A stretch of DNA of 64,000 bases. It comes from Sulfuriferula sp. (GTDB taxonomy: Bacteria > Pseudomonadota > Gammaproteobacteria > Burkholderiales > Sulfuriferulaceae). Made by a program: the position numbers and the translations under genes. The stretch covers positions 248,001 through 312,000 of the forward strand of contig JARLJL010000013.1 of NCBI GenBank assembly GCA_031291235.1, written 5' to 3'. The notes below the pieces were generated by a model. That model saw only the letters and a program-made list of their open reading frames with translations. It made no database searches and was not told the DNA's origin. Shown piece after piece: positions 1 through 6,216 of this stretch (position 1 is the first letter of the stretch; each line of letters opens with the position of its first letter).

Positions 1-74
1 CTCCAAAGATAGAAGACGAACAACGCGGCAACAGAACAAACATAAACAAGCAAAAACAAATAGTGATATGACAT
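1..74 (-). CDS. N-terminus of a membrane protein (partial, runs off left edge)
   Basis: Only the first 24 codons are inside the window. The ATG at 72-74 is preceded six bases upstream by AAAGGA on the minus strand, a good ribosome binding site. The readable start is MSYHYLFLLVYVCSVAALFV and continues hydrophobic, so it is a transmembrane segment or signal anchor. It follows the TPR gene by 22 bases in the same direction and is probably the sixth gene of the hemolysin-like/ligase/oxidase operon. The family cannot be named from this fragment. Confidence 0.6.
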   Translation of the reverse strand, partial: MSYHYLFLLVYVCSVAALFVFYLW

Positions 75-96
75 ATAAAATCCTTTCTTAGACTCA

Positions 97-768
97 TTAA
101 CCATGCTGCTTTAATTTTTCCAGTAACAGCTGTACCTCCACCCGACGCTCCCGATCCGCATCCTCGCGACCGGGTCTGGCAGGGGCGGCCAGCGCTTTCT
201 CGAGATAACCCCTGGCCGCGGCATATTCGCCTTGTTCCTGCAGGAAATCTCCGTAAAAATAATTGGGATCTATACCATTTGGATTAAGCTTGAGCGCCTT
301 CTCCAGATACTCGCGCGCCTTGTTCTTGTCACCGAAACTGATCGGCCAGCGCGGGACTTTGTAATACAAACTGCCGAGCGAGGTATAAATCGAACCGTTC
401 AGCACATCGGGCTGTATTTTTTCAGCATGCTCCAGCAAATCGCGTGCTGACTTCACTTTGTCCAACGCACTGAGCCCACCTTCAAATTTCGCGTAACTGC
501 TCAAAATAATGGCCTCCCAAACCAGCGGCTCGGCCCGGGCCGGATAGGTTGCGGCCAGCTGTTGAGCCTGCGCGGCAATATCTTTGAATGCTGCCACTTT
601 CTGATTCGGCGGCGTCACGTAATACGCCTTGACCCACTCATGCTGCAGCCCTGCAATACTGTCGCTGACACCATCGGCAATCGCCGGTCTGGACCCCAAA
701 ATCAATGCACCGTAAAACAGCGTTTCAGCAAGAACGACAGCGAGTACCGGACTAAATATTTTTTTCAT
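97..768 (-). CDS. Exported TPR-repeat protein
   Basis: 223 residues. The N-terminus (MKKIFSPVLAVVLAETLFYG) is a signal peptide with likely cleavage near residue 31 (after AIA), so the protein is periplasmic. The C-terminal half has at least two tetratricopeptide-like helical pairs (about residues 125-200, with AREYLEKALKLNPNG and ARGYLEKAL). The layout resembles TatT-type TRAP-transporter T components, a weak resemblance. It starts 21 bases after the dehydrogenase stop with AAGGA upstream, so it belongs to the same operon. A scaffold or carrier role for the operon product is inference. Confidence 0.8.
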   Translation of the reverse strand: MKKIFSPVLAVVLAETLFYGALILGSRPAIADGVSDSIAGLQHEWVKAYYVTPPNQKVAAFKDIAAQAQQLAATYPARAEPLVWEAIILSSYAKFEGGLSALDKVKSARDLLEHAEKIQPDVLNGSIYTSLGSLYYKVPRWPISFGDKNKAREYLEKALKLNPNGIDPNYFYGDFLQEQGEYAAARGYLEKALAAPARPGREDADRERRVEVQLLLEKLKQHG

Positions 769-789
769 TACGACGATATCCTTCCAAAA

Positions 790-1590
790 TTAGTCTTGCA
801 GGGTGAAAGTACGAGTCTTGAGATTCTGTTTGCGTAGCGCACTATCCACGATGCGCGGCAGCAAAGCATTGATACGCACGAACAGGCTTTCCGGCCAGCC
901 GATGTAATAATCGTTGCGGTCCCTTTCGATGGCACGCAGCACATGGCGCGCGGCGACTGCGGGTTCATCGCTGTTCATGCCGACGGCTTCGGCCATTTTG
1001 CTGACGATGCTGTTATTCAACGGCGTTCGGGTATAGCGCGGTGCGACATAGGTCACGCCGACACCTGAACCGTCCAATTCCCTACGCAACGCTTCCGAAA
1101 ACCCGCGCATGGCAAACTTGCTGGCGGAATACGTCGTGAAATAGGCAAAACCGATACTGCCGAAGATCGAACCGATATTGACGATACGTCCATGGTGTGC
1201 CGCGATCATGTGCGGCAACAGCGCCTGCGTCAGCTGCATGGGCGCAATGACATTGATGCGCCATAACATTTCCAGGTTAGTCGGCGTTTGCTTGTCGTAC
1301 TGCCCGAAATGGGTAACGCCGGCACAGTTGATCAACATATCGACGCCACCAGCGGCCTCGACAACGCGCTCGACCAGCGCCAGCGGTGCTTCTGCCGCAG
1401 CGAGATCGCAGGTAAAAACCCCAGCCTTTGCGCCGCAGGCATACACCGCCAGCTTGAGTTGCATCAGCTTGTTGACATCGGTTCCCACCAGTAATAAATC
1501 GGCACCTTTTTCAGCCAGCGCCATCGTAATCTCGCGGCCTATCCCGCCTGTCGCGCCGGTAATCAGTATGCGTTGTCCGGCGATCTTCAT
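790..1590 (-). CDS. Short-chain dehydrogenase/reductase in the hemolysin-like operon
   Basis: 266 residues, classical SDR. TGATGGIG near residues 11-18 is the NAD(P)-binding glycine motif, NCAG follows, a serine sits in NIGSIFGS, and Y-S-A-S-K gives the catalytic Tyr-x3-Lys. I use the ATG at 1590 because it overlaps the preceding oxidase stop as ATGA; an upstream in-frame start would add 20 residues without an SDR match. The C-terminal region (about 240-266) lengthens the usual 245-250-residue fold and is rich in basic residues. It probably reduces or oxidises an acyl- or carbonyl-type intermediate made by its neighbours; the substrate is unknown. Confidence 0.85.
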   Translation of the reverse strand: MKIAGQRILITGATGGIGREITMALAEKGADLLLVGTDVNKLMQLKLAVYACGAKAGVFTCDLAAAEAPLALVERVVEAAGGVDMLINCAGVTHFGQYDKQTPTNLEMLWRINVIAPMQLTQALLPHMIAAHHGRIVNIGSIFGSIGFAYFTTYSASKFAMRGFSEALRRELDGSGVGVTYVAPRYTRTPLNNSIVSKMAEAVGMNSDEPAVAARHVLRAIERDRNDYYIGWPESLFVRINALLPRIVDSALRKQNLKTRTFTLQD

Positions 1591-2240
1591 TGCACTACAT
1601 CCAGCGAACGAAAAATATCGCCATACAACCTGAACACGGCCTTGGCGCAATGCACCAGGCAGGCCTTGTCTTCATACAGATCGAGCCGGTTGACCAGATC
1701 GCGAAAGAACGAGACGTGTTGCAGATCCAACGAGCCGTGACTATGCAGGTAACTGAACGCCTTATCAGGCAGCCCCAGCGATTGCTGCAGCACCGCAGCG
1801 GCATTGGTCGCCAGCTGGATACTGGTACCCTCCAGCACATGCACCATGCCGAAAAATCCCACCGGATTCCCGCGTGAGATCGTGTCGTAGGCATAGGCCA
1901 CCATCAGCTCGGTAGCGAAGCCGGGCTGGCCGTGCCGCACGCTATCAGCATCTACGCCGCAAGCGGCAATATCGTTAAGTATCCATTCCTGATGGCCGAT
2001 TTCCTCTTCAATATAGTGCGCAATACCCTCGCGCAACCACTCTTTGTCGTCCGATAAACGTGCGCCGCATGCCATCAGTAACGGCACCGTATGCTTGACG
2101 TGGTGATACGCCTGGGTAAGAAAAGCGACATACTGGCCCAGCGTCGCCTGACCGGACATAGCTTTGCGAATAATCGGCGTAGATTGCAAAGCAGATTGTT
2201 CCGCCCATGTAAGTTGCTGCAACTCTTCATAAAACGACAT
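1587..2240 (-). CDS. Heme-oxygenase-like diiron oxidase (TenA-like fold)
   Basis: 217 residues, all-helical TenA/heme-oxygenase-like protein. It carries a full set of candidate metal ligands of the HDO (heme-oxygenase-like diiron oxidase) group: His in YHHVKH (46-50), E80 and H83 in EEEIGH, E137 in HVLEG, and H168, D172 and H175 in HGSLDLQH. Such proteins are often labelled TenA regulators or iron-containing redox enzymes; characterised relatives oxidise fatty acids or amines (UndA, SznF). A strong AGGAGG lies about seven bases before the ATG. It overlaps the ligase gene by 14 bases and the dehydrogenase gene by 4. There are no thiamine genes nearby, so thiaminase is unlikely. Substrate unknown. 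Confidence 0.8.
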   Translation of the reverse strand: MSFYEELQQLTWAEQSALQSTPIIRKAMSGQATLGQYVAFLTQAYHHVKHTVPLLMACGARLSDDKEWLREGIAHYIEEEIGHQEWILNDIAACGVDADSVRHGQPGFATELMVAYAYDTISRGNPVGFFGMVHVLEGTSIQLATNAAAVLQQSLGLPDKAFSYLHSHGSLDLQHVSFFRDLVNRLDLYEDKACLVHCAKAVFRLYGDIFRSLDVVQ

Positions 2241-3723
2241 GCATTTCCTCCTGATATAAAGCCGCTAGCGCACTGCCATACATTGCCAGAATTGCATCGC
2301 GCCGTAACCGGCCGTTGGCTGTCAATTGCTGATTGGAAAGGGTAAAAGGGGCATCGGCCAGCAACCAGTCGCTCACCTGCGCATAGTCCGGCAGCATCCG
2401 GTTAACCGACTGCACCGCAGCGGCGATCTGTATGCCGGAATACCCCGGGCGAGCCACGATCACTGCTGCATTAAACGGCCTGGACTCGCCGAACACGGCG
2501 GCCTGGGCAATGGCCGGGTGCAGGATCAACTCGCGCTCTACCCATTCCGGCGCGACATTGCGCCCAAACGAGGTAATAAACATGCTCTTCCTGCGCCCGA
2601 CCAGATGCAGAAATCCGTCTTCATCCAGATAACCCAGATCGCCGGTCGGCCAAGGCTGCACCTGACATTCCTGGCCCAGATAACCGAGGAACGCCGAACC
2701 ACTCAGCAGGATTTCGCCTTCATCGGAAAAGCTGACCGCGATATGCGGCAAAGGACGCCCAACGCTGCCTGCCCGATTGGCGAGCGGCGTATTAAGCGCC
2801 ACGACAGAAGCGCATTCGGACAAGCCGTAACCTTCAAATACCGGGAGATCCAGCATCCGTGCACGTTGCAGCAATTGCGGCGACACCGGCGCGCCGCCGA
2901 CGGCAACAAAACGCAGTCCTGTCGGCATGAATACGCCGCTTTCTCCTGCGCCAACCAGCGCTTGCAACATTTGCGGCGCCATGATGGCGCTGCTGATTTT
3001 GTGTTCATGCAATGCCAGCAACATGCGCACCACATCGAAACCGGACGCACCGCTCAATCCGACTTGCTGCAACGGCAGTACGCAGGCACAAGCGCCAGCC
3101 AATATTGGCGTATAAATACCGCCAATATTTTCCAGCAGCGTGGATAACGGGGTCAGACAAAGATGGCGATCTGCGGACTGTGCCTGACTGGCGTCAAGCA
3201 GCGATGCGGCAACGGTTTCCATTTGCGCGAGGCTCAGGCAAACGCCTTTGGGCTCGCCGCTAGTACCGGAGGTATAGGTAATTTTTGCAGTATCTTGCGG
3301 CAATGGCCTGAATGCCGCATTTGGCAAACGAATCAACTGCAGTCCGCATAGCTCGCCGAGCATGCGGAATTCGACACCGGCACTTTGCAGCAAGGCGACA
3401 GCCTGCTGCGGCTGATCGGTAAGCAAGGCATCGACGCCGGCATCTCGCAGCGCATGCAGCATTTGCTGAGGCGAGAAAAACAGCGGCAACGGCACCAGCG
3501 GCACCTGCGCGCGCATCGCCGACAAATCGGCCAGCACCCACGGCAAACCGTTATCGGCTAATAAGCCGAGCACACGGACATCATGCGCAGCAAGATCGGC
3601 TGCGACCTTGGCTACAAACTGATTCAGCATGTCGTACGACCACGCCCCGTGCGCACCCTGTAACGCGATGCGCTCGGGACTGACTGATGCCATTTGCTGC
3701 AATTTTCTGAGCAGCATACTCAT
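2227..3723 (-). CDS. AMP-forming acyl ligase (ANL superfamily)
   Basis: 498 residues, adenylate-forming enzyme that should activate a carboxylic acid with ATP. Visible motifs: phosphate loop YTSGTSGEPKG (about 150-160), YGLSE in the A5 position, TGDLGYLDEDG in A7, and GRRKSMF leading into the mobile C-domain. The A10 motif reads LTANGRLRR, so the usual catalytic lysine is arginine near residue 472. The ATG at 3723 overlaps the hemolysin-like gene's stop as ATGA; the longer in-frame start at 3774 lies inside that gene. Sequence resembles long-chain acyl-CoA synthetases. There is no carrier-protein gene adjacent, so the acceptor may be CoA or a small amine. Confidence 0.85.
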   Translation of the reverse strand: MSMLLRKLQQMASVSPERIALQGAHGAWSYDMLNQFVAKVAADLAAHDVRVLGLLADNGLPWVLADLSAMRAQVPLVPLPLFFSPQQMLHALRDAGVDALLTDQPQQAVALLQSAGVEFRMLGELCGLQLIRLPNAAFRPLPQDTAKITYTSGTSGEPKGVCLSLAQMETVAASLLDASQAQSADRHLCLTPLSTLLENIGGIYTPILAGACACVLPLQQVGLSGASGFDVVRMLLALHEHKISSAIMAPQMLQALVGAGESGVFMPTGLRFVAVGGAPVSPQLLQRARMLDLPVFEGYGLSECASVVALNTPLANRAGSVGRPLPHIAVSFSDEGEILLSGSAFLGYLGQECQVQPWPTGDLGYLDEDGFLHLVGRRKSMFITSFGRNVAPEWVERELILHPAIAQAAVFGESRPFNAAVIVARPGYSGIQIAAAVQSVNRMLPDYAQVSDWLLADAPFTLSNQQLTANGRLRRDAILAMYGSALAALYQEEMHVVL

Positions 3724-4421
3724 ACGCCCGTCACACTGACCATGCCGGCGCGCAGCAACGCGGCGAGATTGCACTGTGCCAGTAATGCACGATAGCCGTA
3801 AGCGATATCGCCGGCCATGACCATGGGTGCATGATCGTAATAGCTACCCCAGGCGGCACGTTCAGACGGCGGTAAATGCGCGAGCTGCGCCGCGCCAAGC
3901 TCGACCGGGCGCAAACCCAGACGATTAAAGCCGTTACGCAATGCCGCAGTACCGGTAAATACCACCCACTTATAGGCTGCGTCATGCAGCATCGCCGTCA
4001 GCGCGACGATCAGCCAGCGTGCCGCGCCAGGGTATAGCGCAGACAGATTGCCCACTTCAATAATGTCTTCGCGCCGCACATCCTGCCCTAATCGGGATTG
4101 CAGCATGGTTTCGATCGGCTGATCGAGATAGGTTTCAAGAAACAGTCGCGTATCCGCAGCAGGACGCAACCCGAATGCCGCAATCATATCCCCGCGCTTG
4201 CTGCGCAAGCTCAGCAGACGCGGCATGAACTGACTGATGTGCGTGCCGTAAGCATCGGCAAAACATTGCTGGATAAACTGCTCGATTTCGCCACGTTCCT
4301 CTGCAACGTGGTCACGCAACGCGAAGATTTGTGTCAGGCGCGTATTAAGCGCCGATGTATCGTGATGACATGCAACCGATGTCGTCGTATCAGTTTGCTG
4401 TAACGCAGGTATGGTAGCCAT
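3720..4421 (-). CDS. Thermostable-hemolysin family protein (acyltransferase-like fold)
   Basis: 233 residues, matching the T_hemolysin family (Pfam PF12261), whose fold groups with GNAT/N-acyl synthase proteins as I recall. The conserved core runs from about 35 to 215 (FADAYG, then EVGNLSALYPGAARW, then FTGTAALRNGF). The name comes from a Vibrio protein; direct lysis is not implied here. No signal peptide is visible, so it is cytoplasmic. The ATG at 4421 has AAAGGG about six bases upstream; an upstream GTG would add six residues. First gene of the operon and 30-odd bases downstream of a sigma-54-type promoter. I infer an acyl transfer step using the adjacent ligase's product. Confidence 0.75.
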   Translation of the reverse strand: MATIPALQQTDTTTSVACHHDTSALNTRLTQIFALRDHVAEERGEIEQFIQQCFADAYGTHISQFMPRLLSLRSKRGDMIAAFGLRPAADTRLFLETYLDQPIETMLQSRLGQDVRREDIIEVGNLSALYPGAARWLIVALTAMLHDAAYKWVVFTGTAALRNGFNRLGLRPVELGAAQLAHLPPSERAAWGSYYDHAPMVMAGDIAYGYRALLAQCNLAALLRAGMVSVTGV

Positions 4422-4458
4422 GCAATGCCCTTTAAGCACAGTAAGTTAAAGGGTGTAC

Positions 4459-4474
4459 TGCAAACGCCATGCCA
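4459..4474 (-). promoter_or_regulatory. Sigma-54 promoter for the hemolysin-like/ligase/oxidase operon
   Basis: The minus strand reads CTGGCATGGCGTTTGCA, one mismatch from the RpoN consensus YTGGCACRNNNNTTGCW. The invariant GG (-24) and GC (-12) are separated by exactly 10 bases. Transcription would begin near 4449, leaving a leader of about 28 bases before the ATG at 4421. The stretch 4490-4545 just upstream is very AT-rich, as expected where IHF bends DNA. A sigma-54 activator gene lies 3.5 kb away. Confidence 0.7.
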
Positions 4475-4576
4475 GACCCGTACAAACGCCTGAATTAAAT
4501 TATAATTACATGATTAATATAAATTAATAAAAATAAGCAATGATATTTCAGGGCGCAGGAAGCGTATGCGGCACCC

Positions 4577-4620
4577 TGCATAAAATGCAAGTCGCGCAAA
4601 TTTTTCCTACAATTTTTGCG
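4577..4620. promoter_or_regulatory. Two dyads upstream of the sigma-54 promoter (possible activator sites)
   Basis: TGCAT-AAA-ATGCA (4577-4589) is a perfect 5-base dyad, and CGCAAA/TTTGCG (4595-4600 and 4615-4620) is a second with a 14-base spacer. They sit about 135 and 160 bases upstream of the predicted start site, separated from the promoter by AT-rich DNA: the usual layout of NtrC-type enhancer sites. The second dyad also lies just past the stop of the periplasmic-binding gene and could instead be a weak terminator. Confidence 0.35.
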
Positions 4621-4623
4621 GGG

Positions 4624-5103
4624 TTATTTAGGGCAAACTACGGAAGACAGGTCGTCGCTGACATGGCCGCTGGTGGATATCAGCAGCAGGATTTCAACGT
4701 GCGTGTCTACTTTGCAGTAAGGCACATAACCGATGGCACCCGGGGTGTCCGCGACAAAATGCATGACGGCATGATCGGACAGCAGCACGAAAGGCGGAGA
4801 AATACCGTTAAAGTACATGTCGTTCCAGTACTTTTCCAGATCTTCTGGATTGACGCCTAATACAGCCAGCGAAAAAGCACGGCGCGATGGATTGGATGCC
4901 GGCAAATTAACCGGCTGCACCCTGCTGCCATCGCTCCAGAACAGTTTTTTCCGCTTGAAGATCAAAATCAGGTCTTCCTTTTTCAATTCCTTGAGGTGGC
5001 CGGGCGCAACAATCACCGCCAGAGGCTCCTCCGCCACAGCATCCGGCGCAGGCCACAGCAGCAGACACGGCAAAAACAGGCGTATGTAGAAAATCAGCCG
5101 CAT
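4624..5103 (-). CDS. Small periplasmic phosphate-binding-like protein
   Basis: 159 residues with a signal peptide (MRLIFYIRLFLPCLLLWPAP, cleavage near AVA-EE). The mature part matches short PstS-like/PBP-like-2 proteins: IVAPGHLKELKKEDLILIFKR at the start of the domain, and GAIGYVPY near the end. It is about half the length of a true PstS, so it is a minimal relative and no ABC-transporter genes are next to it. The ATG at 5103 overlaps the porin stop by one base (TGATG), so the two are coupled. It may deliver a ligand to the kinase encoded divergently; that is inference. Confidence 0.7.
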   Translation of the reverse strand: MRLIFYIRLFLPCLLLWPAPDAVAEEPLAVIVAPGHLKELKKEDLILIFKRKKLFWSDGSRVQPVNLPASNPSRRAFSLAVLGVNPEDLEKYWNDMYFNGISPPFVLLSDHAVMHFVADTPGAIGYVPYCKVDTHVEILLLISTSGHVSDDLSSVVCPK

Positions 5104-6143
5104 CAAAAGAGGATCGCAAACGAGGTAAAGAATCCTTCCGGCGCCTGAATTCTGTTGTTATTGGCATGACTGACTTCGACCTTGAATATCATCGCAGGCG
5201 AAAGCCGCAACGCCGCTCCGGCCAGCCATAAATTCATCGCGGCATCGGGTTGCCCATTGTCGTAAAACTCATAGCGTCCGATGGCGTACCAGCGATCGGA
5301 TACTGGCGCCACGCCTTGTACGAATACCCCTTTTTCATCCGTGTAGGCCGGATTACCGGAAAAGCGATACACCATTTCAGAACTGATCTCATAACGATTA
5401 CGCGACCAGAAATAATCCAGCCCCAGCAAATCCCTGCGGTCGCCGATCGAGCCCTTCTGCTCAAATTTGACGTAGGACATGCCCAGCTCACCCAGGCTGG
5501 ATATCGGCACCGACAAATGTATGCCATGAGCCTCCTCGAACGGATCGAGCTTGGGATCAGAACGCCAGTCATGGGTCACTGCCGTATAAATTGAATAATC
5601 GACTTCGTTATCTAGCGTAGGCAGCGTACCGAAAACCATGACACCGGTCGCGTTAGTCGGAAAAGAGCGCTCGGTAATCAGCGGTCGGGACGTCGTCCAT
5701 ACCAGCGGCGCAGCGTGAATAACATTCCAGCGCCCGATAGGGGTGAGGAATTTGCCGACGCGTAACGTAAGCTTGTCGGAATACAAATAATCGACATAAA
5801 GCCGCTCCAGCCCGATATAAGACTGTTTGGCGGTTACCCCGGTCTTGGCTTCCCACAGCAACGCGTTTTCCAGATCCAGTTCGGAAAAGAACCGGACTTT
5901 GCCTTCGCCTTCCCAATGCAGAAAAATACTAAAATCGTTAAGACCCAGTGCAGCAGGCTGCCGTCTGCCGTCCTCGATACCGACGCTGGCATAACCGCCC
6001 AGATTAAATTCGGTGCCCGGTATCTGCCAACCCTTGCCCGGCTGATAGTCCGAACTGCCCGTCGTATCTGCCGCCAGCACAGCCGTATTCCCGAATAGCA
6101 ACACCAGCAATTGCAGAATTAAAAAGCGCTTCAGCGGGAACAT
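5103..6143 (-). CDS. Outer-membrane porin-like beta-barrel protein
   Basis: 346 residues beginning MFPLKRFLILQLLVLLFGNT, a signal peptide cleaved near LAA. The mature chain alternates short polar and aromatic segments (VDYLYSDKLTLRVGKFLTPIG, WYAIGRYEFYDNGQ) and ends in phenylalanine, the usual beta-barrel ending. The style is that of phosphate-selective porin-like OM proteins. The start at 6143 is chosen because the upstream in-frame codons lack a signal sequence. It heads a two-gene unit with the binding protein, driven by a sigma-54-type promoter whose predicted start site is only about 12 bases from the ATG. Confidence 0.7.
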   Translation of the reverse strand: MFPLKRFLILQLLVLLFGNTAVLAADTTGSSDYQPGKGWQIPGTEFNLGGYASVGIEDGRRQPAALGLNDFSIFLHWEGEGKVRFFSELDLENALLWEAKTGVTAKQSYIGLERLYVDYLYSDKLTLRVGKFLTPIGRWNVIHAAPLVWTTSRPLITERSFPTNATGVMVFGTLPTLDNEVDYSIYTAVTHDWRSDPKLDPFEEAHGIHLSVPISSLGELGMSYVKFEQKGSIGDRRDLLGLDYFWSRNRYEISSEMVYRFSGNPAYTDEKGVFVQGVAPVSDRWYAIGRYEFYDNGQPDAAMNLWLAGAALRLSPAMIFKVEVSHANNNRIQAPEGFFTSFAILF

Positions 6144-6165
6144 GAACCTGCACCAGGATGGAAAA

Positions 6166-6180
6166 GCGAGGATTGTGCCA
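6166..6180 (-). promoter_or_regulatory. Sigma-54-type promoter for the porin/binding-protein unit
   Basis: The minus strand reads TGGCACAATCCTCGCT. The -24 element TGGCAC is perfect, the -12 element is TCGC rather than TTGC, and the GG and GC are exactly 10 bases apart. Transcription would start near 6155. The site abuts the TATAAT used in the other direction. Confidence 0.55.
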
Positions 6181-6186
6181 TATAAT
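6181..6186 (+). promoter_or_regulatory. Perfect -10 box (TATAAT) upstream of the kinase gene
   Basis: TATAAT lies at 6181-6186, directly next to the -24 element of the divergent sigma-54-type promoter. No good -35 box is present at 17-18 bases. If used, transcription would start near 6193, which argues against the kinase ATG at 6142 and for the later TTG at 6217. Confidence 0.4.
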
Positions 6187-6216
6187 GCGGAGGCGTTCAC
6201 TCACTATCATCCCGCT

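Noticed and set aside
1587-2240. TenA thiaminase or transcription regulator
   Set aside because: No thiamine genes nearby, and the metal-ligand pattern fits the diiron oxidase group better.
3723-3774. Longer start of the acyl ligase
   Set aside because: The extra 17 residues lie wholly within the upstream gene, and the ATGA overlap favours the shorter start.
3720-4421. Calling the first operon gene a secreted hemolysin toxin
   Set aside because: No signal peptide, and its neighbours are metabolic enzymes; the family name comes from a Vibrio protein, so I give it an acyltransferase-like label instead.
6142-6216. Starting the histidine kinase at the ATG at 6142
   Set aside because: That ATG shares its CATG with the porin start, would leave no space for the kinase promoter and adds 25 residues that look unlike the family; kept only as an alternative.
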